From Pseudomonadota bacterium (GTDB lineage: Bacteria > Pseudomonadota > Gammaproteobacteria > Burkholderiales > Burkholderiaceae_C): DNA of 7,079 nt. Numbering within the stretch: position 1 is the stretch's first letter; every line of letters begins with the position of its first letter. The position numbers and the translations under genes were made by a program. Location: the NCBI GenBank assembly GCA_030918015.1, contig JAUPTP010000116.1, forward strand, positions 1-7,079, in the 5' to 3' direction. Positions 1 through 5,289 of the stretch are shown here, piece after piece. The notes under the pieces are model-generated. The model was not told where the DNA came from. It ran no database searches and saw only the letters and a list, made by a program, of their open reading frames with translations.

Positions 1-456
1 GGCGTAGGCGCTCATGCCCGGCGGAGGCCCCCAGACGGTCGAGCTGGCCAGGTTGACGATGCGGCCCCAGCCGCGCTCGGCCATGCCGGCACCGAAGGCC
101 TGGGCCAGAAGGAAGGGCGCGTCGATGTTGACGGTCATGATCTGGCGCCACAGCGTGGCGGTGATCTGAGGCAGCGGCACCATCGGCATGAAGGCGGCGT
201 TGTTGACCAGCACGTCCACGCGGCCATGGCGGGCGAGCACCTCGGCGGCGAAGCGCTGGACATCGTCGGGCGCGGACAGGTCGCAGGCCAGGGTGTCGAC
301 CTGGGCGCCGTGCTGGCGCAGCTCGTCGGCCAGGGCGTCGCAGGCCGCGCGGTCGGTCAGCATCAGGGCGTGGCCGCTGGCGGCCAGGCGGCGCGCGAAG
401 GCCTGGCCCAGGCCACCGGCGGCGCCGGTGAGGACGGCAAGGCGGGCAGAGGTCAT
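1..456 (-). CDS. SDR family NAD(P)-dependent oxidoreductase, 3'-truncated by the window edge
   Basis: Classical short-chain dehydrogenase/reductase; the first 152 residues are visible and the rest lies beyond the left edge. Seen: the cofactor motif TGAAGGLG (TGxxxGxG) at residues 10-17; an acidic residue, Asp35, at the end of the second beta strand, which usually favours NAD(H) over NADP(H); CDL at 58-60; NNAA at 85-88 (the NNAG position); Asn110; the IVNLASS strand with probable catalytic Ser138; and Tyr151, the likely catalytic Tyr of YxxxK, with its Lys just outside the window. The ATG at 456-454 is preceded by AAGGA at an 8-base spacing. It starts 40 bases after the FAD monooxygenase stop and is probably the last visible gene of that operon. 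The expected role is oxidation of an alcohol or reduction of a carbonyl on a pathway intermediate in the cytoplasm. The substrate is not predictable. The family call is firm. Confidence 0.93.
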   Translation of the reverse strand, partial: MTSARLAVLTGAAGGLGQAFARRLAASGHALMLTDRAACDALADELRQHGAQVDTLACDLSAPDDVQRFAAEVLARHGRVDVLVNNAAFMPMVPLPQITATLWRQIMTVNIDAPFLLAQAFGAGMAERGWGRIVNLASSTVWGPPPGMSAYA

Positions 457-496
457 GGAAAGAGTCCTTGAACGTTCTTGAGAGGGGGGGCGGGGC

Positions 497-1633
497 TCAG
501 CGCAGCGGGGCGCGCAGCTTCTCCATCGCGTCGCGCATCACGGCGGTGTGTTCCTCGCGCGAGCCGCCGCTCTGCTCGATCTGCCCGAGGCGCCCGGAGG
601 CGCTGACGACCAGACGCGCGCGATCGTAGTGGCGGCCGGCATAGGCCAGCAAGGCGCCCTCCAGGCTGTGGCGGCGGCCCAGCTCCTCGGCCAGCACCAG
701 CGCCCCCTCGATGGCGATGCCGGCGCCCGAGGCCAGATGCGGGGTGGTCGCATGCACCGTGTCGCCCAGCAGCACGATGCGGCCGCGGTGCCACGGCCCG
801 TCGACCATGTGGCCGGCCAGCGGCCGGTAGAGCAGCCGGGCGTCGTGCAGCGTGCCGGCGCGCAGGCCGTCGCGGATCTCGCCGATCTGGCCGCCGAACT
901 CCTCGAGCAGTTCGGCCAGCCGCTCGGGCCACTCGGCCGGCGGGATGAAGTCCATGCCCTCGCGCCGGTCCAGCACGAACAGATAGCAGTGGGTGGCGCT
1001 GATCGGGTTGACGCCGGCCTTGGTCGTCGCGCCCATGTAGATGGTGCTGTTCTCGCGCAGGCGCGGCACCACCGCCCGCCACGAGCCCTGGCCGGTGAAG
1101 CGCGGGCCGGGAAAGTCGGGCTTGACCCAGCGGCGCACGGCCGAGTTGACGCCGTCGGCGCCAATCACCAGGTCGTAGCGGCCGGCGCTGCCGTCGGTGA
1201 AGCGCACGTCGACGCCGTCCTCGTCCTGCGTCATCGTCTCGAAGCTCAGGCCCAGGCGCACCGTGGCGCCGGCCTCGCGCACCGTGCGACCGAGGATGTC
1301 GGCCAGCACCGGCCGCAGGATGCCGGCGGCGCCGGGCAGGCCGTCGGCCTCGAGGGCCGGCATCACCGGCACCGTCAGCTGCAGGCGCCCCTGGCTGTCG
1401 CAGATGTCGGCCGCGCTCCAGTGGCCGCCCACGCGCAGCACCTCGTCGACGACGCCGATCTCGCGCAGGGCCCGCAGCGTCGGGCCGCTGATGGTGATGC
1501 CCGCGCCGTCCGGGGCCCAGTTCGGATGCTGCTCGATCAGGTCGACCGCGATGCCCTGACGGCGCAGCTGGATCGCCACGCACATGCCGCCGACGCCACC
1601 GCCGACGACCAGAACCTTGTGGATGAGTGCCAT
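497..1633 (-). CDS. FAD-dependent aromatic monooxygenase (class A flavoprotein hydroxylase)
   Basis: A 378-residue single-component flavin hydroxylase, normal length for the family that includes salicylate, 6-hydroxynicotinate and 2,6-dihydroxypyridine hydroxylases. Such enzymes use NAD(P)H and O2 to hydroxylate a ring in the cytoplasm. Seen: the N-terminal Rossmann motif VVGGGVGG (Gly11, 13 and 16), with Glu34 at the end of strand 2 to bind the ADP ribose; ILRPVL at 106-111, where the family has a conserved Arg; the DG motif DLVIGADGVNSAVR at 154-167, which contacts FAD and NAD(P)H; and the second FAD motif LLGDTVHATTP at 288-298 (GDxxH...P). There is no transmembrane segment or signal peptide. 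The ATG at 1633-1631 has a strong GAGGAG Shine-Dalgarno sequence 6 bases upstream, and the gene lies 16 bases after the hydrolase stop. Neighbouring ring-cleavage and C-C hydrolase genes suggest it prepares or processes a ring substrate. The exact substrate is unknown. Confidence 0.94.
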   Translation of the reverse strand: MALIHKVLVVGGGVGGMCVAIQLRRQGIAVDLIEQHPNWAPDGAGITISGPTLRALREIGVVDEVLRVGGHWSAADICDSQGRLQLTVPVMPALEADGLPGAAGILRPVLADILGRTVREAGATVRLGLSFETMTQDEDGVDVRFTDGSAGRYDLVIGADGVNSAVRRWVKPDFPGPRFTGQGSWRAVVPRLRENSTIYMGATTKAGVNPISATHCYLFVLDRREGMDFIPPAEWPERLAELLEEFGGQIGEIRDGLRAGTLHDARLLYRPLAGHMVDGPWHRGRIVLLGDTVHATTPHLASGAGIAIEGALVLAEELGRRHSLEGALLAYAGRHYDRARLVVSASGRLGQIEQSGGSREEHTAVMRDAMEKLRAPLR

Positions 1634-1649
1634 GCGTGTCTCCTCGGAC

Positions 1650-2813
1650 TCAGACGGTGGTGCCGCCGAGCTGCTCGGCCAGCCAGTCGGCGATCTGGTT
1701 GCCGGCGTTGTTGGGGTTGTCCAGCGAGCTGTGCTCCACGCCGCCGGTGCGCTTGTCGAAGATGAACAGATCCTTCTTCGGGCTGTTGACGAGCTGCTCG
1801 AAGGTCTCGTGGGCGTACTTGAGCGGGATCTGCCGATCGTTCTCGCCGTGCGTCACCAGGAAGGGCACGCGGATGCGGTCCAGCACGCCGTTCAGGTGCA
1901 TGGCCTCGGCCTTGGCGAAGAACTCGTCCATGTCCTTGGCGCCAAAGACCCACTGCACGTGCTTCCAGTAGTGGGGCACGGGGTTCTCGCCCTCGCGCTT
2001 CAGGCGGGCCTGCTGCACCGCGCGCCAGTCGTGGTTGGCGCCCCAGACGGCACCGCAGGCGAAGCGCGGCTCGAAGGCCACCGCGCGCGGGCAGTAGTAG
2101 CCGCCCAGCGACACGCCGAGCGCGCCGATGCGACGGGCGTCCACCTCGGCGTGCTGCTCCAGCCAGTCCACCACCTGGGCCGCCCAGACCTCGGTGTCGT
2201 GCACCGCCGGCAGGCCCAGCAGACGCAGCGCCTCGCCGGTGCCGGGCTGGTCGATGAACAGGGCGGACACGCCGCGCCGGGCGAACATCGTGCCCATGAC
2301 GCTCTTCTGCAGCATCTCCTTGGTGGAGTCCAGGCCGTTCATGACGACGACGACGGGCGCGCGCTGGCCCGGCTGCAGACCTTCGGCCTTCACATAGAGG
2401 CCCGCGAGGTGCTGGCCTTCATAGGGAATTTCCACGCGCACGCAGTTCTCGTGCGCCAGCCGGCGGCTCTGCTCGAAGAGGTCGAGCGAGCGCTTGTACA
2501 TCGCCAGGCGGTGCTCGAAGCCATGCGCCTGCATGCGCTCGGCGATGCCGTAGTAGAGCGCCGCGCGGCCCAGCTTCTCGCCAGCCGAGAGCTTGTGGCC
2601 CTTGGCGATGTCGCTTTCTGCCAGGGCCAGCAGCCGGTCGCCGCCGCCCTTCCAGGCTTCGTAGAAGGCGACGGTGCCGGGGTCGTCGCCGGCGCGTGCG
2701 GCCTCCAGGATGGGCGCGCACATCGCGTCCACCTCGCCGATGTTGCCGCCATGCGTGAGGGCGATCATCGTCGAGAGGCTCCAGACGTAGTTGGTGGGGA
2801 AGTACTGGAACAT
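1650..2813 (-). CDS. Alpha/beta-hydrolase, 2,6-dihydroxypseudooxynicotine hydrolase-like (probable C-C bond hydrolase)
   Basis: A 387-residue alpha/beta-hydrolase. The first 120 or so residues form a mostly helical N-terminal domain; the catalytic core follows. Seen: the nucleophile elbow GVSLGG with Ser235; THGENDRQIP at 321-330, with Asp326 as the likely acid; GGVEHSS at 357-363, with His361 as the likely catalytic His; VVVMNGLDSTKE at 155-166 in the oxyanion-loop region; and IDQPGTGEA at 187-195. The long helical N-terminus plus these motifs resembles the group of 2,6-dihydroxypseudooxynicotine hydrolase and the fungal Ayg1-type enzymes, which cleave C-C bonds next to a carbonyl. It is much longer than typical BphD-type meta-cleavage hydrolases (about 280 residues). 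The ATG at 2813 has a modest AAGGG 6 bases upstream and follows the Rieske stop by 30 bases. The assignment to this subgroup is from remembered family features; a generic esterase role is not excluded. Confidence 0.9.
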   Translation of the reverse strand: MFQYFPTNYVWSLSTMIALTHGGNIGEVDAMCAPILEAARAGDDPGTVAFYEAWKGGGDRLLALAESDIAKGHKLSAGEKLGRAALYYGIAERMQAHGFEHRLAMYKRSLDLFEQSRRLAHENCVRVEIPYEGQHLAGLYVKAEGLQPGQRAPVVVVMNGLDSTKEMLQKSVMGTMFARRGVSALFIDQPGTGEALRLLGLPAVHDTEVWAAQVVDWLEQHAEVDARRIGALGVSLGGYYCPRAVAFEPRFACGAVWGANHDWRAVQQARLKREGENPVPHYWKHVQWVFGAKDMDEFFAKAEAMHLNGVLDRIRVPFLVTHGENDRQIPLKYAHETFEQLVNSPKKDLFIFDKRTGGVEHSSLDNPNNAGNQIADWLAEQLGGTTV

Positions 2814-2843
2814 GGGGAACCCTTGTCGAGAGGGAGATCGGAT

Positions 2844-3203
2844 TCAGTCGAAGACCGAAGGCAGCTCGGCCGGGATCCAGACCTGGCCGGTGTCGTCGAT
2901 CCGGGCCGGCACCTTCACCAGGTGCTGACCCAGGCAGGGGCCGGCGAAGCAGCGTCCGGTGTGCAGGTCGAAATGCGCCGAGTGCGCGAAGCAGACGATG
3001 TGGCCGCCGTCGCCCGACAGGAACTGATCCTGGCGGTACTCCATCGGGCGGTGCTGGTGCGGGCAGTCGTTGAGCCAGATGCGCACCTCGCGCCCCAGGC
3101 GCACCACGCACAGCCGGTCGTCCAGCCCCTGGCGCAGCATCCCGCGCGAGCCGCCGTCCGGCAGCTCGTCCAGGTGGCACAGGCGCTGCTCCAGGGCATG
3201 CAC
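2844..3203 (-). CDS. Rieske [2Fe-2S] ferredoxin-like protein
   Basis: A small soluble Rieske protein of 119 residues from the chosen start. The cluster ligands are visible: CPH at 47-49 (Cys47, His49) and CFAH at 71-74 (Cys71, His74), separated by 21 residues. After them comes a Rieske-typical stretch with TGRC and GPC at 82-90 and a final strand VWIPAEL. It has no membrane anchor and no catalytic domain, so it is an electron carrier rather than an oxygenase subunit. The GTG at 3203-3201 was chosen because GGAG lies 7 bases upstream. A second in-frame GTG at 3233-3231 overlaps the dioxygenase stop as GTGA and would add ten residues (129 in total), but has no clear Shine-Dalgarno sequence. It is probably translationally coupled to the VOC gene. 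Its partner may be an oxygenase outside the window or the adjacent extradiol enzyme. Confidence 0.92.
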   Translation of the reverse strand: MHALEQRLCHLDELPDGGSRGMLRQGLDDRLCVVRLGREVRIWLNDCPHQHRPMEYRQDQFLSGDGGHIVCFAHSAHFDLHTGRCFAGPCLGQHLVKVPARIDDTGQVWIPAELPSVFD

Positions 3204-3210
3204 GTCGTCG

Positions 3211-3214
3211 CTCC
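3211..3214 (-). promoter_or_regulatory. Shine-Dalgarno sequence that decides the Rieske start
   Basis: GGAG on the minus strand, 7 bases before the GTG at 3203. The alternative GTG at 3233, which overlaps the upstream TGA as GTGA, is preceded by GGGCGA with no good match to the anti-Shine-Dalgarno sequence. This favours the shorter 119-residue protein, although coupled re-initiation at 3233 could work without a strong site. Confidence 0.5.
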
Positions 3215-3229
3215 GGGCCGAGGCGGGGC

Positions 3230-4162
3230 TCACTCGCCCGGCGCCCACTTCGGTGCGGCGGTGAACAGGAAGATCTGCGAGTTGTCCTTGCCCGGCGCCA
3301 TCTCGCGCGGCACCCAGGTGTCGTCGTGCAGGTCCATGTCGGCGTCGATCTCCATGACCGCGCCGAAGGGGCTGTTGAAGTACCAGAAGTAGTTCGAGCC
3401 CATGATGTGGCGGCCCGGGCCCCAGAAGCTCTTGTAGCCCTTGTCGACGAAGCGCCAGCCCTGCTGCAGCACCTCGGCCGCCGAGCCCAGGTGGAAGGTG
3501 AAGTGGTTGCAGCCGACCATGTGGTCGTTCTGGCTCTCGATCATGAAGAGGGTGTGGTGGTCCAGCGTGCCGGCCGGGCGCATGAAGGGCCCGAGCTTCT
3601 CGAAGCGGTCGGTCACCACGAAGCCCAGGCGCTGGTAGAAGCCTTCCGCCTTCTTCACGTCCTGGACGAAGTACACGACATGCGAGAGCGAGCGCGGCTT
3701 GATGACCTCGTCCGGATTGGCCGCGCAGTCGTTGGGCTGGCGGCCCGGGGGCTGCCCCGGCACGTTGAAGCCCAGGTGGCGCGCCTGGATGGGTCGGCGC
3801 TGCGTCACCCTGAAGCCGACGGCGAAGCCGCCGTCGTCGATGCAGCGCACCACGCCGTCGTTGGCCTGGCTCGTCTCGCGCTCGGCCAGCAGGTGGGTCG
3901 AGATCGCTGCCAGCGTGGCGGCGTCGGGCACGCCGTAGATCGTCTCGCGCAGGCAGGGGCTGTGCGCGCCGGGCGGCAGCGGCGGCAGGCTGGGGTCGCT
4001 GTCGGGGCGGATGACGATGCCGGTGCCGTCCAGCGCGACGAAGGTGCCGCCGCGCACGGGGTCGAACTCGGTCTCGTCCAGACCGTAGTCGATCAGGTAC
4101 TGGCGGGCGGCGGTCAGGTCGTCCACGCCGAAGACCAGGAATTCCAGGCCCAGGATGTTCAT
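3230..4162 (-). CDS. VOC-fold type I extradiol ring-cleavage dioxygenase-like protein
   Basis: A 310-residue protein with two vicinal-oxygen-chelate domains (roughly 1-125 and 155-285), the size and layout of two-domain extradiol dioxygenases such as 2,3-dihydroxybiphenyl 1,2-dioxygenase. The C-terminal domain holds the expected metal triad: His161 in SLSHVVYFVQD, His220 in GCNHFTFHL and Glu271 in AVMEID. Tyr258 or Tyr261 is placed before the Glu, as in the active-site Tyr of the family. The N-terminal domain lacks the triad, as expected for the non-catalytic half. The likely role is Fe(II)-dependent meta cleavage of a catechol-like ring in the cytoplasm; the substrate is unknown. A non-oxygenase VOC function (isomerase or glyoxalase-like) remains possible. 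The ATG at 4162-4160 has a strong GAGAGGAG with an 8-base spacer. It appears to be the first gene of the downstream operon. Confidence 0.9.
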   Translation of the reverse strand: MNILGLEFLVFGVDDLTAARQYLIDYGLDETEFDPVRGGTFVALDGTGIVIRPDSDPSLPPLPPGAHSPCLRETIYGVPDAATLAAISTHLLAERETSQANDGVVRCIDDGGFAVGFRVTQRRPIQARHLGFNVPGQPPGRQPNDCAANPDEVIKPRSLSHVVYFVQDVKKAEGFYQRLGFVVTDRFEKLGPFMRPAGTLDHHTLFMIESQNDHMVGCNHFTFHLGSAAEVLQQGWRFVDKGYKSFWGPGRHIMGSNYFWYFNSPFGAVMEIDADMDLHDDTWVPREMAPGKDNSQIFLFTAAPKWAPGE

Positions 4163-4279
4163 GAAGCAGTCTCCTCTCAGGGGTCTTGATGCGATCTGCG
4201 GCGTCGGCGCACACCGTCGTGCAGGCGCGCGTCGACCCGCCGTGCGGCCTGCGGGCCGCCCGGAAATGCGGTGAAGAAG
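4163..4279 (-). promoter_or_regulatory. Leader and probable promoter region of the downstream operon
   Basis: This is the only sizeable non-coding stretch in the window, between the candidate terminator and the ATG of the extradiol dioxygenase gene. A promoter would be expected here if the terminator works. The proximal part has a strong Shine-Dalgarno sequence, GAGAGGAG (4178-4171), 8 bases before the ATG. I see no convincing sigma70 -35/-10 pair; the region is very GC-rich. A 6-bp inverted repeat sits about 80 bases upstream of the start. The assignment rests on position, not on a recognised promoter. Confidence 0.35.
4244..4259. repeat. Short inverted repeat, possible operator
   Basis: GCGGCC, four-base spacer TGCG, then GGCCGC: a perfect 6-bp inverted repeat in the intergenic region, centred about 90 bases upstream of the extradiol dioxygenase start. 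It could be a hairpin or a regulator-binding site, but GC-rich DNA gives such repeats by chance, and no regulator gene is visible. Confidence 0.25.
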
Positions 4280-4318
4280 AAAAAGGGAGGCCGTGGCCGG
4301 GTCAGGCCACTTCCGGCC
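4280..4318 (-). terminator. Candidate Rho-independent terminator after the epimerase-like gene
   Basis: Directly after the stop codon, the minus strand contains GTGGCC, a TGACCC loop, then GGCCAC: a perfect 6-bp stem at 4293-4298 and 4305-4310. An outer GGCC/GGCC pairing (4289-4292 with 4315-4318) could extend it with a four-base bulge. Four bases later there is TTTTT at 4284-4280, followed by CTTCTTC. The T run is short and interrupted by C, so the site may terminate only partially. Its position between two blocks of genes supports the call. Confidence 0.5.
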
Positions 4319-5287
4319 TCAGGTCTGCATCGCGCGCTCGACGAGCTGCGCCACCGTGCCGTCGTGCCGCAGACCCAGGGCCAGCGCCTCGGGCGTGTGC
4401 AGTGGCGGATAGCTGGCGAACATCTTCTGGATGAAGGGCTCGGGCGCGTACTGCACCAGCGCGCGGCGGTCCGGGCCGAAGCGCTCGGCCAGGGCCTCGA
4501 CCAGCTCGGCGATCGTCAGGCGCAGCACCGGCATCTGGTAGCTGCGGCGCGGGTTCAGCCGGGCCGGATCGACGCTGGCGGCGTGCAGCAGGTTGTCCAC
4601 GCAGGTCGGCACCGAGATCCACCAGGCCACGCCCTCGGCACTGACCGGCACGGTGAGCGCCTCGCCCGCCGCCAGGCGCCAGAACAGCAGGCTCATGAAG
4701 GCCGAGAGCATCCCCGTGCCTTCGCCCGGCCGCGCCACCACGCCGGGCAGGCGCAGGGAGCAGCCTTGGCACCAGCCCTTGCGGCTGGCGTCGGCCACCA
4801 GATACTCGCCGGCCAGCTTGTGCGCGCCGTAGCTCAGGCCCGGGGCGGGCAGCGTGGCCTCGGTCACCTCGGGCGGCAGGTGCTCGCCGTAGACGGCGAT
4901 CGTGCTGGCGAAGACGAAGCGCGGCGCCTCGCCGCGGGCGGTGCGCACGCCGCGCAGGTCTTCCAGCAGGCCCAGCGTGGCGTCCAGGTTGATCTGGCGG
5001 CCCAGCTCGTAGTTCTTCTCGGCCGCGCCGCCGGGGATGCTGGCGAGATGGAAGACCGCATCCACGCCGCCTTCGTAGGCGGCGGCGCGCAGCCGGGCCT
5101 CGGCGATGCTGCCGGGCAGCTGGCGCACGCGCGGATCGGCGTGCGGCGCGTCGAAGCCCACGTCCAGCAGCGTCAGCCGCGACACCGGCTGGCCGCCCAG
5201 GCCTTCGGCCAGCAGGCGCCTGACCAGCGCCTGGCCGACGAAGCCCTGCGCGCCGGTCACGACGACATGGTTCATCGGGGCGCTCAT
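4319..5287 (-). CDS. NAD-dependent epimerase/dehydratase family protein, D-erythronate dehydrogenase-like
   Basis: A 322-residue extended short-chain dehydrogenase. Seen: the Rossmann motif TGAQGFVG (Gly12, 15 and 18); Asp42 in TLLDVGF at the end of strand 2, pointing to NAD; VFHLAS at 78-83; FASTIAVYG at 126-134 with Ser128; and the catalytic YxxxK in SYGAHKLAGE (Tyr153, Lys157). RLPGVVARPGEGTG at 179-192 followed by the long helical C-terminus resembles the DenD branch (D-erythronate dehydrogenase), which oxidises a sugar acid rather than epimerising a nucleotide sugar. The erythronate kinase or isomerase partners expected for true DenD are not seen here, so the substrate is open. The ATG at 5287 has GGAGG 10 bases upstream, inside the end of the preceding FAD gene. 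A second ATG four codons later is possible. The gap to the preceding stop is 2 bases, which implies co-translation. It is the last gene before a probable terminator. Confidence 0.92.
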   Translation of the reverse strand: MSAPMNHVVVTGAQGFVGQALVRRLLAEGLGGQPVSRLTLLDVGFDAPHADPRVRQLPGSIAEARLRAAAYEGGVDAVFHLASIPGGAAEKNYELGRQINLDATLGLLEDLRGVRTARGEAPRFVFASTIAVYGEHLPPEVTEATLPAPGLSYGAHKLAGEYLVADASRKGWCQGCSLRLPGVVARPGEGTGMLSAFMSLLFWRLAAGEALTVPVSAEGVAWWISVPTCVDNLLHAASVDPARLNPRRSYQMPVLRLTIAELVEALAERFGPDRRALVQYAPEPFIQKMFASYPPLHTPEALALGLRHDGTVAQLVERAMQT

Positions 5288-5289
5288 GG

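Noticed and set aside
470..477. Perfect palindrome GAACGTTC between the monooxygenase and SDR genes
   Set aside because: It is only 8 bp, lies inside an operon just upstream of a Shine-Dalgarno sequence, and has no repeated copy or promoter nearby; chance is the simplest explanation.
481..496. G-rich run on the plus strand in the gap before the SDR gene
   Set aside because: Two short G tracts do not make a convincing quadruplex or terminator, and no T run follows on the transcribed strand.
548..1765. Long plus-strand open frame opposite the FAD monooxygenase (about 405 codons)
   Set aside because: It is an antisense shadow typical of GC-rich DNA; its translation is Ala/Arg/Gly/His-rich with no family motifs, while the minus strand shows complete FAD-binding motifs.
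1584..3392. Plus-strand open frame of about 600 codons opposite the hydrolase and Rieske genes
   Set aside because: It spans three well-supported minus-strand genes and their junctions, has no recognisable domain, and shows His/Val/Ala/Gly-rich composition expected of an antisense frame.
2844..4214. Minus-strand frame of about 456 codons that could make the Rieske domain the C-terminus of a longer protein
   Set aside because: Upstream of 3233 this frame is an Arg/Pro-rich shadow of the dioxygenase gene. The Rieske domain is complete from either GTG start.
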